A stretch of 11,933 nucleotides of DNA from JAYTUJ01 sp043744615 (GCA_043744615.1 JAYTUJ010000001.1:1-11933); one strand, 5' to 3'. Shown: positions 1 to 6,296, counted from the stretch's first letter. Translations and numbers: made by a program. The notes: generated by a model from the sequence alone, not told the origin.

Positions 1-118
1 TAGTTCGTCGGTATTTTCCCAAAAATTGAACAACTGCGACTGTGTTTTGATTAATAACTCGAAGATGCGCAAAAACAATAACTAATAAAATAACGATAAA
101 CGGTAAAAATATTTCCAT
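1..118 (-). CDS. SPFH/band-7 (stomatin/prohibitin-like) membrane protein, N-terminal fragment
   Basis: An open frame starts at ATG 118-116 and runs off the window edge, giving 39 codons. It begins MEIFLPFIVILLVIVFAHLR, a single hydrophobic segment (about residues 3-18) followed by a positive residue. Next comes VINQNTVAVVQFLGKYRRT, which has the form of the SPFH domain opening (a Q-x-T-x-AVV-x-x-LGKYRR pattern). Members of this family are anchored by one N-terminal membrane helix, form large oligomeric rings on the cytoplasmic membrane, and often work with membrane proteases such as FtsH or NfeD-type partners. The partner genes would lie outside the window. A TATAAT box ends 6 nt before the ATG, so the message may be leaderless. 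The assignment rests on a short stretch, but the membrane helix plus the LGKYRR signature is quite specific. Confidence 0.72.
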   Translation of the reverse strand, partial: MEIFLPFIVILLVIVFAHLRVINQNTVAVVQFLGKYRRT

Positions 119-124
119 AAGCTA

Positions 125-130
125 ATTATA
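125..130 (-). promoter_or_regulatory. -10 box of the SPFH gene (leaderless-type)
   Basis: The minus strand has a perfect TATAAT with six bases between it and the ATG at 118, placing the expected transcription start on or next to the start codon. No good -35 box is seen at 17 nt (TTTATT). The box lies downstream of the terminator at 151-174, so the gene can be expressed independently of the RNA upstream. Confidence 0.5.
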
Positions 131-150
131 CTACACAATCCAGACACAAT

Positions 151-174
151 AAAAAACACCCCCTTGCGGGGGTG
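151..174 (-). terminator. Intrinsic terminator of the structured RNA
   Basis: On the minus strand CACCCCC (174-168), loop GCAA, GGGGGTG (163-157) form a perfect 7-bp GC-rich hairpin with a GNRA-type tetraloop, followed immediately by six T (156-151). This is a textbook Rho-independent terminator. Confidence 0.9.
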
Positions 175-299
175 CGGGCTATCTGGAATGTTAACCTAAG
201 ACAAAACCTTAGGTGGGTTCCCTGACCGTTTCACCAAGGTGATGCGGTACTCCGAGATCCCTGAAATATATTTAATCTAGATAACATTCAAGCTAACCT
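151..299 (-). ncRNA. Structured small RNA, 6S-like architecture (candidate 6S RNA)
   Basis: An extended -10 promoter upstream and an intrinsic terminator downstream delimit a transcript of about 150 nt with no credible reading frame. Predicted by hand: a closing helix pairs 298-282 with 177-193 (15 of 17 positions, including perfect GAATGTTA/TAACATTC). Directly inside it on the 3' side is a perfect 7-bp hairpin (ACCTAAG 214-208 with CTTAGGT 200-194). An apical stem pairs 261-252 with 215-224 (8 of 10) and continues into ACCG/CGGT (248-245 with 228-225) and TCAC/GTGA with loop CTTG. The 5' strand of the junction (281-262) is unpaired and A/U-rich. A closing stem, an open bubble with an extra hairpin on its 3' side and an apical stem are the hallmarks of 6S RNA, which binds sigma-70 RNA polymerase as a promoter mimic. 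The RNA is shorter than usual 6S (about 180-200 nt). A riboswitch controlling the SPFH gene is an alternative, but that gene has its own -10 box. I am sure of a structured RNA, less so of its family. Confidence 0.6.
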
Positions 300-305
300 G
301 AATAT

Positions 306-314
306 ATTATACCA
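306..314 (-). promoter_or_regulatory. Extended -10 promoter of the structured RNA
   Basis: The minus strand reads TGGTATAAT, a perfect extended -10 (TGnTATAAT). The expected start is near A299. It lies directly downstream of the ndk stop codon at 319. No good -35 is present at 17 nt (TGGAAT), which fits use of the extended -10. Confidence 0.75.
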
Positions 315-318
315 AACC

Positions 319-921
319 CTACTCTAAAATTCCATCAAGATTTACATCGTACATAATTGCTTCTTGTACAAGTTTGTAATTTGTGATTTCAGAATCAGCA
401 AACCAGTGTTTGATTTCGTTATTTGCTTCTTCAACTGAACCTGATGCGTGGATAAGGTTTCGGATAGCTCGTTGATCGGTATCAGCCATAACATATGAAT
501 CCAAAACATAGTCGCCTCGGATTGTTCCAACATCTGTTGATCGAGGTTCTGTACCACCAGTTATTTTTCGGATAATTTCAACTGCATGAGCCCCTTGCCA
601 TACCATCGCAACAACAGGTCCACTTGTAATATATTTTCGCAAAACGGCAACAACTTGATTTCCAACTTCAACAGGGTCTGTTGAAGGAGGTGTGATTCCC
701 TTTTTAACATAACTTGCGATTGATTTTTCACCAACGATTCGTTTCCAGTTTGGATCGAGTGTGTAGTGTTGTTCAACTTGTTCTGCAGTTGCAACCATCA
801 TTTTCATACCAACAAGCTTTAAACCAATTCGTTCGTATCGGCCAATAATTTCACCGATCAAACTTCGCTGTATTCCGTCTGGTTTAATAATGACCAGAGT
901 TCTTTCGTTTTTAAAATCCAT
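319..921 (-). CDS. ndk: Nucleoside diphosphate kinase, enlarged form
   Basis: It transfers the gamma-phosphate of ATP to nucleoside diphosphates through a phosphohistidine intermediate and supplies NTPs and dNTPs. The sequence shows the family opening ERTLVIIKPDG (K13), then TSGPVVAMVWQG (99-110), GTIRGDY (132-138) and the active-site NLIHAS (155-160) with the phospho-acceptor His158. The protein is 200 residues against about 140-150 for ordinary Ndk. The extra length is an insertion of about 30 residues after HY52-53 (region about 54-90) and a smaller one (about 143-152) just before the active-site strand. The Asp usually found in H-x-S-D is Gly here (HASGS, 158-162). I chose ATG 921. An in-frame TTG two codons upstream (927) is possible but less likely. 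No Shine-Dalgarno is visible. The gene is monocistronic, lying between the pyrF terminator and the RNA gene. Confidence 0.95.
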   Translation of the reverse strand: MDFKNERTLVIIKPDGIQRSLIGEIIGRYERIGLKLVGMKMMVATAEQVEQHYTLDPNWKRIVGEKSIASYVKKGITPPSTDPVEVGNQVVAVLRKYITSGPVVAMVWQGAHAVEIIRKITGGTEPRSTDVGTIRGDYVLDSYVMADTDQRAIRNLIHASGSVEEANNEIKHWFADSEITNYKLVQEAIMYDVNLDGILE

Positions 922-957
922 ATACAAAACTATTACTTATTAATAAATGATGAAGGT

Positions 958-978
958 ATCATAGCAAAATTTTGCTAT
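958..978 (-). promoter_or_regulatory. ndk promoter with overlapping palindrome
   Basis: The minus strand carries TGCTATGAT (966-958), an extended -10 element, which would start transcription about 30 nt before the ndk ATG. A perfect 18-bp palindrome, ATAGCAAAATTTTGCTAT (961-978), overlaps this element and covers the spacer just upstream of it. That is a good position for a dimeric repressor, though a chance AT-rich palindrome is possible. No convincing -35 is seen. Confidence 0.45.
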
Positions 979-1040
979 TTGTACACGTCGTGGTCGCCGA
1001 TTTTTAGGAAAATAAATTCACCTTTTACTTGAGAAAATAC

Positions 1041-1080
1041 AAAAACACCCCGCAACCAAATCTAGGTCGCGAGGTGTTTT
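1041..1080 (-). terminator. Terminator after pyrF
   Basis: Stem AAAACACC (1042-1049) pairs with GGTGTTTT (1073-1080), and continues through CGC/GCG and ACC/GGT with two single mismatches around the loop AAATCTA. Minus-strand transcripts leave it through a T-tract (1045-1041). The A and T runs on both flanks make it potentially bidirectional. Confidence 0.85.
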
Positions 1081-1095
1081 GAATCACGAGCTATT

Positions 1096-1824
1096 TCAAC
1101 TTTCTCCTAATGCAGAAGAGATCTCAGAAAGAGTGCGTTTGACCGCATCTTTAGAATCTTTAGCTCCTGTAATTGGTCGTCCAATCACAATACGGTTTGC
1201 CCCTGCTTTGATTGCTTCAGCAGGTGTCATAACTCGACGTTGATCATCTCCAGCAACGGTCGCCCATTGGGGACGAATACCTGGGCAATTGATGGTTATT
1301 TCTGGATGATTACCTCGAAACATCGAGGCTTCGTGTCCAGAACAAATCAATCCTCCAGCGCCAGCGTCGATAGCAATTTTTCCTAAACCCTGTGCAACCC
1401 CAGACAAAGAAGCTGTTCCGTAGATTGATTGGCATTCACCCTCATCCATACTCGTAAGCACTGTTACACCCAAAACTTCTGTGGTTGCAGGAAGTGCTTT
1501 GACCAATCCGTTAATTGCTCTGGTTCCGGCAGATGCCATAACCGTTACAAAATCAGGACTGTATGGAGACAAAAGCTCTCCGTCAATTGCTAAAGTTTCA
1601 GGGATATCATTGAGTTTTAAATCAACAAATACTTCCAGACCGAGGTCTTTAATTTGGCCAATGATTTTATATCCATAACGACGAAGTGTTGAATTTAATT
1701 TCAAGACAACACCTGTTCCTTTCAAAGCTTTTGCAAGAGCAATAAGCTGTAGAAAGATATTTTCACCTTTAAAGTCTGCTGCAACGATGAGTCGCGAAGC
1801 AAGTGGGATGTTACTGGGTTTCAT
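1096..1824 (-). CDS. pyrF: Orotidine 5'-phosphate decarboxylase
   Basis: It decarboxylates OMP to UMP, the last step of de novo pyrimidine synthesis, in the cytoplasm. The TIM-barrel signatures are all visible: LIVAADF (12-18) with D17, K42 in VVLKLN, the catalytic cluster VDLKLNDIPET (67-77; D68, K70, D73, T77), the phosphate-binding CPGIRP (180-185), and VIGRPIT (213-219) with R216. The length of 242 residues is usual for the family. The ATG overlaps the pyrE TGA (ATGA), and a strong Shine-Dalgarno lies 6 nt upstream, so the two genes should be translationally coupled. The terminator at 1041-1080 closes the unit. Base composition is richer in G+C than in its neighbours (30/60 in 1201-1260, against 18/60 in 8101-8160 of secY). 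Confidence 0.97.
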   Translation of the reverse strand: MKPSNIPLASRLIVAADFKGENIFLQLIALAKALKGTGVVLKLNSTLRRYGYKIIGQIKDLGLEVFVDLKLNDIPETLAIDGELLSPYSPDFVTVMASAGTRAINGLVKALPATTEVLGVTVLTSMDEGECQSIYGTASLSGVAQGLGKIAIDAGAGGLICSGHEASMFRGNHPEITINCPGIRPQWATVAGDDQRRVMTPAEAIKAGANRIVIGRPITGAKDSKDAVKRTLSEISSALGES

Positions 1825-2486
1825 TCTACACCTCCTTTAGTAAGTTCGTCCCAATTTTGTTTTGGCCGAAGACGTTTGCTTCCTGCCTGACAAAGTGGAC
1901 ATTCTTTTGGATCCCAGCTTTTTATATCCGGTTGGATAAGCGAGACAATTTCATACCGATCAAGACCTTCGCCAAGATGAGTGAGTCCAGAACGATTGCA
2001 GATAACATAAATAAAAGGGAGAACAATACCCCCCGCAGAAGTTACTGCTTGAATCGTTTGCTCGACACTACCACCTGTAGTGATTGTGTCTTCGCAAACT
2101 AGAAACGTTTTACCTTTGGCTTCAGAACTAAGACGTTTCAATGTCTGTTTTCCGCTTTCATCTTTTTCAGTGTAAGCGGAACAACATCTTGATTTTAAAA
2201 GTCTTTGAATCTCAGAAGCGATTTGATAAGCAAATGTGATCGCTCCTACAGCAGGACCGACGACGTAATTTACCTCGTCAAGACCTAGTGCTGTTGAGTT
2301 TTCGATAAGACAAGTGCAGATCGGTTTCAAAAGAATCGGATCTGCAGTGACGATGGTTCCATTAAAAAAGCCGTTGCTGCAACGACCTGAAGTGAGTTCT
2401 GCATGAGGACGTTTTATGTCCTCATCATGGAACCAAAAGGCTCCCTCCGAAGTAAGTGCTTCGGACCAGTGTTGTCTATTGATCAT
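1821..2486 (-). CDS. pyrE: Orotate phosphoribosyltransferase
   Basis: It joins orotate and PRPP to form OMP, the substrate of the adjacent PyrF. The PRPP-binding loop FLVCEDTITTGGS (128-140) is intact, with the acidic pair E132-D133. A ligand-contact region HAELTSGRCSNGF (28-40) and a C-terminal DPKECPLCQAG (192-202) with a CxxC pair match a common subclass of PyrE. The length of 221 residues is normal. I chose ATG 2486 over the longer open frame to 2567, because the upstream 27 codons cover a TTGACA promoter and look non-family. No Shine-Dalgarno precedes the start. It overlaps pyrF by 4 nt. The upstream pyrimidine genes (carAB, pyrB, pyrC, pyrD) are not in the window. Confidence 0.95.
   Translation of the reverse strand: MINRQHWSEALTSEGAFWFHDEDIKRPHAELTSGRCSNGFFNGTIVTADPILLKPICTCLIENSTALGLDEVNYVVGPAVGAITFAYQIASEIQRLLKSRCCSAYTEKDESGKQTLKRLSSEAKGKTFLVCEDTITTGGSVEQTIQAVTSAGGIVLPFIYVICNRSGLTHLGEGLDRYEIVSLIQPDIKSWDPKECPLCQAGSKRLRPKQNWDELTKGGVE
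1829..1838 (-). promoter_or_regulatory. Strong Shine-Dalgarno of pyrF
   Basis: AAAGGAGGTG on the minus strand, with six bases between GGAGG and the ATG. It is the only canonical ribosome binding site I see in the window, and it overlaps the last codons of pyrE. It shows that the ribosomes of this organism can use an anti-SD even though most neighbouring starts lack one. Confidence 0.9.
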
Positions 2487-2517
2487 GGTGGTATGTTTGT
2501 TTTTTGTACGCAATTTG

Positions 2518-2546
2518 GTAGAGCTTTGCGAAATAGCTAGTGTCAA
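2518..2546 (-). promoter_or_regulatory. Promoter of the pyrEF operon
   Basis: A perfect -35 TTGACA (2546-2541) is followed at 17-18 nt by a weak -10 (CTCTAC or TCTACC, 2523-2517). The predicted leader is about 25 nt, ending at the pyrE ATG 2486. This position supports the shorter pyrE start. Confidence 0.5.
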
Positions 2547-2593
2547 GGAATGACTCTGAGAGAACACTACTACACTTCTCTCTTAGAAGTCAA

Positions 2594-5458
2594 TTAAAAC
2601 TTATCTGATCCGAATTCTTTAGGAAACGCTGGTAATGGTGGGGGTTCTGGTTTTTTGTATTTGAGCATAATCGCCGCTTCAACTTCTTCACGATTTCGGC
2701 CGTAGGTTAAGAATGAAAGCTCTTTTAGTTTTCCAGCAAGGTTTCGGTCTGGTTTTGGTGGAGCCAAAGTTTCGATATTAAATGGCTTTACTGGCTTACC
2801 ATTTGCAAGCATCTTAATGTAGGCGTTTCGGTTATCAAGATCCATAATATCTTTTTTGGTAAACGGAGGGTTAAATTGTTTTTCTAAATATTCTGCATCG
2901 TCTGCCCCAACTCGAAACGCTGCAATTGAACCAACGTTACCAAACACGGCATCTTTAATATCGTCTTGAATCTGCGCAATAAATTGGTGAGCAATGTTTA
3001 GACTTAATTTATATTTTCGTGCTTCAGATAAAATTGTCGAAATTGAGTTTGTCGTAATATTTTGGAACTCATCAATGTATAAATAAAATGGTGCCATTTG
3101 TGAAAGGTCTCCGTCGACTCGTGAAAGTGCTGCCATCAAAATTTTTCCAACAATAATCAAACCAATTAAGTTTGCATTAATATCTCCGAGTCGTCCTTTT
3201 GCAAGATTAACCAAAAGGATTTTTTTATTATCCATGATTTCACGGAAATTAAATGATGAAGTTTCTTGCGAAATAATCGGTCGCATAATATCGTTTGAAA
3301 GAAAGACATCAAACTTGTTGGTGATATACGGCACCATGTTTTGCAATGAAGATTCCCCTCCTGCCTTTTCGGCAATCTCTCGCCAAAATTGTACAAGGAG
3401 TGGATTTTTACATCTCGATAATTTTAATTCACGAAATTGTTTATTCGATAACACGCGCGAAACATCGAGTAACGTATTACCTGTCTCTGGATCTTCCATC
3501 ACCAGTAATGTGGCATTTCTAAAATACTGTTCAAACATAGGGCCTCCTGCCGTTTTCATATCAAACAATTTATTGAAAATTGAAAGCAATTCATTTACCA
3601 AAAATATTTTTTGTTCGGGATATCGTGGATCATATTCCAACATGTTTAACGCCATTGGTCGCGGAGTATATGCAGGATCAAAATAAATTACGTCTTGATA
3701 TCGTTCGGGTGGAATCATTCCCATAATGTCGTCGATGTCGGTTCCGTGGGGGTCAATCATACACACACCGTTTCCTTCCAAAATATCTTGAGCTAAAAGA
3801 TTTTTTAATAATGTCGTTTTACCAGTACCGGTCTGACCGATTACGTACAAGTGTCGAAGCCTGTCTTCTTTTGACATCATTACTTTTGTTTCAATATTTC
3901 GATTTCGGTTTACACCCAAAATAGTTCCTTCACGTGGAAGTTCAAGTGGTGCAGGTGCAGTCCCCGCTTTTGCTTGGCGAAGTTGTGGTGTCGCAAATAT
4001 TTTTTCACTTGGAAAATGCATAAATGACGCAACCTCTTTTAAGTTAAGTGGAAAATGTTCATCGCTTGAAAATAATCGAAACGAAAACGAACGCACAAAT
4101 TGTTGAAAATAATTTTGTGCAACACGTTCAAAATGAAAACGATTACCTAACGGATTATCAAATTGATTAAACGCTGATTCGATTTCAGTTAACATTGTTT
4201 CGGCTCGTTCCCTACTTCGGGCAGAAGTAATTATTCGAATATTTGTATCAACAATTGGAGACTCTATTTTTTTACCAATATGTTCAACAGCATGTTGATC
4301 AATAGGTTTTTGTTCTTTTTTAAAAGCATCTTTTTGCTGATCATTTGATGAAGCTCCCCAGTTTAATAAGCCTCCTAAAAGAGTTTTACCGATTTCTTTT
4401 CCAAACTCTTTTCCAACTTTTAATAGTTCCCCGCCCACAGAATGTTGAATATCAATCGCTTCTTTGAGCGGAACACCTTTATGAATTTCTTCAAGCGCGT
4501 TTCGATATATATTTATATAATAATTTCCAGCTGCCTTAATAACCAATTGAATCGCAGCGCCTTCACCATGTTTATTTATTTTAGAAAACGTATTAAGTAA
4601 AACGTTTAAAGGATCGTACTCAAAAAAATCGTATGTCTTAATTGGAAAAATTGGATTACGTTCAGGCAACGCATACGCACCAACTGCAATACCATCATAA
4701 TTAAAAATATTATAATCGTCTTTTTTTTCAATCACTTTTGCTTTTGGAAAAATCGAAAGAAATTGTTTTTCAAATAAATCTTTTCGATGATCGGGCACAG
4801 AAACAGTAAATACAAATTCTTCGCTTCCTTCTGCAATTGAAAGTTCGATAGTAAATGTATCAACATGTTTACCAGACTCATCAGTCAAACTGAGCATACC
4901 AGAATAAAACTGCTCCATCGTTGAAACAATTTCTTTTATCGTTCGTTCTTTTTCGTCTTCTGTTATCTCGGGTAATGTAACTTCGTACAATGTTTGTTTC
5001 AATGCTTTATACAAAGGCATCGATTCATTAATTCCCTGCAAAGGCCAACCAGCCTTAATATACTGTACTAAAAATCGATGAAAGTCGTCTTCAAGATGAG
5101 GGCTATTTAATTTTTCAACAATATGAAGTGTGTTTAAAACACCCTTTGTGTGCATGATACCAACTAATTCTTCGATTCGAGTATCGTGAGTTTCAGGTAC
5201 GAGGTCTAAAACAATTCCCTCAACATGAGGCTCTATCATTGCGTATCCTTTTTCTAAAACCATCTCTCTATTTTTTTGTTGATATGATTTTATTTCTTGA
5301 GAAATCAATGGGTCACGCGCAGGTTTTTCACCAAGCTGATTAAGTTCTTTTTCTCGATTTAAAATTTGATCACGTAAATATGCAATCTCTTCTTGAGGTG
5401 AAGAAAACTTTTGTACTTCCTGATTTTGGTCGGAAGATAATCGAGCTCTTTCTAACAT
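2594..5458 (-). CDS. HerA/VirD4-type ATPase, conjugative DNA-transfer (T4SS-like) family protein
   Basis: A 954-residue protein with no obvious membrane helix. Residues 1-70 are charged and coiled-coil-like (EEIAYLRDQILNREKELNQL). Residues about 190-400 form a mixed alpha/beta region with PIKTYDFFEYDPL and a GEGAAIQLVIKAAG stretch, seen in VirB4/TraD-like ATPases of CPR and archaea. The motor domain starts near 520. Walker A is GQTGTGKT (541-548, K547), followed by VCMIDPHGTD. Walker B is LYIDEFQN (D796-E797), and NIAHQFIAQI follows as in TraM-recognition/VirD4 proteins. The family moves or loads DNA or proteins at the inner membrane using ATP. The substrate here is unknown, and no relaxase, pilin or other T4SS gene is in the window. 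A TATAAT box lies 6 nt before the ATG, suggesting a leaderless message. The family call is firm; the cellular role is open. Confidence 0.85.
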   Translation of the reverse strand: MLERARLSSDQNQEVQKFSSPQEEIAYLRDQILNREKELNQLGEKPARDPLISQEIKSYQQKNREMVLEKGYAMIEPHVEGIVLDLVPETHDTRIEELVGIMHTKGVLNTLHIVEKLNSPHLEDDFHRFLVQYIKAGWPLQGINESMPLYKALKQTLYEVTLPEITEDEKERTIKEIVSTMEQFYSGMLSLTDESGKHVDTFTIELSIAEGSEEFVFTVSVPDHRKDLFEKQFLSIFPKAKVIEKKDDYNIFNYDGIAVGAYALPERNPIFPIKTYDFFEYDPLNVLLNTFSKINKHGEGAAIQLVIKAAGNYYINIYRNALEEIHKGVPLKEAIDIQHSVGGELLKVGKEFGKEIGKTLLGGLLNWGASSNDQQKDAFKKEQKPIDQHAVEHIGKKIESPIVDTNIRIITSARSRERAETMLTEIESAFNQFDNPLGNRFHFERVAQNYFQQFVRSFSFRLFSSDEHFPLNLKEVASFMHFPSEKIFATPQLRQAKAGTAPAPLELPREGTILGVNRNRNIETKVMMSKEDRLRHLYVIGQTGTGKTTLLKNLLAQDILEGNGVCMIDPHGTDIDDIMGMIPPERYQDVIYFDPAYTPRPMALNMLEYDPRYPEQKIFLVNELLSIFNKLFDMKTAGGPMFEQYFRNATLLVMEDPETGNTLLDVSRVLSNKQFRELKLSRCKNPLLVQFWREIAEKAGGESSLQNMVPYITNKFDVFLSNDIMRPIISQETSSFNFREIMDNKKILLVNLAKGRLGDINANLIGLIIVGKILMAALSRVDGDLSQMAPFYLYIDEFQNITTNSISTILSEARKYKLSLNIAHQFIAQIQDDIKDAVFGNVGSIAAFRVGADDAEYLEKQFNPPFTKKDIMDLDNRNAYIKMLANGKPVKPFNIETLAPPKPDRNLAGKLKELSFLTYGRNREEVEAAIMLKYKKPEPPPLPAFPKEFGSDKF

Positions 5459-5460
5459 GG

Positions 5461-5475
5461 ATTAATTATACACCA
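5461..5475 (-). promoter_or_regulatory. -10 promoter element of the ATPase gene (leaderless-type)
   Basis: TATAAT (5470-5465) lies 6 nt before ATG 5458. It is embedded in TGGTGTATAATTAAT, an exact 15-nt match to the element upstream of adk (7716-7730). There is no convincing -35 at 17 nt; a TTGAGA lies only 14 nt upstream. Confidence 0.55.
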
Positions 5476-5541
5476 CAAGACCTTTCTCAAATACTAAAAT
5501 AAGGATAATTTTAAATTATCTATCTGTATATAAATTTTAAT

Positions 5542-5580
5542 AAAAAGAGCCCCCGACCGAAAAACGGTAAGGGGTGCTTT
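5542..5580 (-). terminator. Terminator after the hot-dog gene
   Basis: On the minus strand CCCC (5574-5571) pairs with GGGG (5554-5551) and ACCG (5568-5565 side) pairs with CGGT around a TTTTT loop, with outer GC and AAAG/CTTT-like pairs. Five T follow at 5546-5542. It separates this gene from the ATPase promoter. Confidence 0.82.
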
Positions 5581-5605
5581 GAAAGAAAGTTTGAGCTAAA
5601 AAGCT

Positions 5606-6238
5606 TTATAGCCCGAAACTTTCAGTAATAGGAATAGACTTATTGAAAATCAAACTCGAAACAAGAAGTAGTGGGCCGGAAAACAAAACCACACATGCAA
5701 AAATGTAAAAAAGAATTGTTGTAAAGCTTTTTACAAATCCAAACACGGGTAGTAGTACTTTCCCCACTTTCGATTTAGTTGCTGAATAAAATCCACACAA
5801 CCAAATTGCAGAACAAAGGACTTCGCTTGTTTTTTGGTTTATCACTTCAATCTTCCATTTATACTTTGTTTTATTATCCTCGACAATAGTGCCGAGAAAA
5901 GTATATCCATACCGGTAGAGCGTCCAAACACGAAGAGGTCTGCTAAATTCAACCTCTCGATAATTAAATGCAATGACTTCGGTTTCTTTTTCAAATTCAA
6001 AAATTTGGTAGATTGCTTTCTTAGTTAAAGAAAGCACCATGTCGCCAGGACAAGTCATTCCACCAAGTTTTGATTTGAATAAAAACAATGTAAACGGATT
6101 GATGTGAATTTTATTCCAGTCTCCAGTTGCTAAAGCAAACAAGAGTATCTGAAAAAAACCAGCTTGAAATGTTTGAGTTGATTCCCAAGAGAATCCATTT
6201 TCTAGACTGCGTAAAGCAGCCGCATTTTTTATTTTCAT
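5606..6238 (-). CDS. MaoC/hot-dog-fold-like protein with C-terminal membrane segment
   Basis: A 210-residue protein. Residues 34-45 read FALATGDWNKIH, close to the hydratase-2/MaoC active-site pattern (S/T-G-D-x-N-P-x-H) with the catalytic Asp40 and His45 retained and the usual Pro replaced by Lys43. They are followed by KLGGMTCPGDMVLSL (57-71), matching the G-x-x-x-x-G-M region that closes the hot-dog helix. Proteins of this fold hydrate enoyl-CoA or act on other thioesters. A hydrophobic stretch at about 173-198 would anchor the C-terminus in the membrane, which is unusual for MaoC proteins. The true substrate is unknown, and no fatty-acid genes are nearby. It is a single-gene unit with its own promoter and terminator. 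The motif is convincing but short, so I hold the enzymatic role loosely. Confidence 0.6.
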   Translation of the reverse strand: MKIKNAAALRSLENGFSWESTQTFQAGFFQILLFALATGDWNKIHINPFTLFLFKSKLGGMTCPGDMVLSLTKKAIYQIFEFEKETEVIAFNYREVEFSRPLRVWTLYRYGYTFLGTIVEDNKTKYKWKIEVINQKTSEVLCSAIWLCGFYSATKSKVGKVLLPVFGFVKSFTTILFYIFACVVLFSGPLLLVSSLIFNKSIPITESFGL

Positions 6239-6258
6239 AAGTAAAAGAGCGTTTGCAG

Positions 6259-6280
6259 TATAGTAACATACTTTACTATA
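6259..6280 (-). repeat. Inverted repeat in the hot-dog gene promoter (possible operator)
   Basis: Perfect 8-bp arms TATAGTAA (6259-6266) and TTACTATA (6273-6280) are separated by 6 nt. The 22-bp element covers the -10 box and most of the spacer of the promoter at 6260-6288. This is the size and position of a site for a dimeric repressor. Confidence 0.55.
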
Positions 6281-6288
6281 TTTGTCTA
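6260..6288 (-). promoter_or_regulatory. Promoter of the hot-dog gene
   Basis: The minus strand has TAGACA (6288-6283), a 17-nt spacer and TACTAT (6265-6260) preceded by TGT, giving an extended -10. The expected start is near 6253 with a leader of about 15 nt to ATG 6238. Confidence 0.65.
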
Positions 6289-6296
6289 TACCTAAG

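Noticed and set aside
157..174. Reading the GC-rich hairpin as a plus-strand terminator
   Set aside because: The T-tract follows only on the minus strand; on the plus strand it is followed by cgggctatc.
2487..2567. Longer N-terminus for pyrE, starting at 2567
   Set aside because: Those 27 codons cover a TTGACA promoter, are not OPRT-like, and would leave no leader; ATG 2486 begins the family sequence.
3234..3686. 150-codon frame on the plus strand
   Set aside because: Antisense to the conserved motor domain of the ATPase; no family signature.
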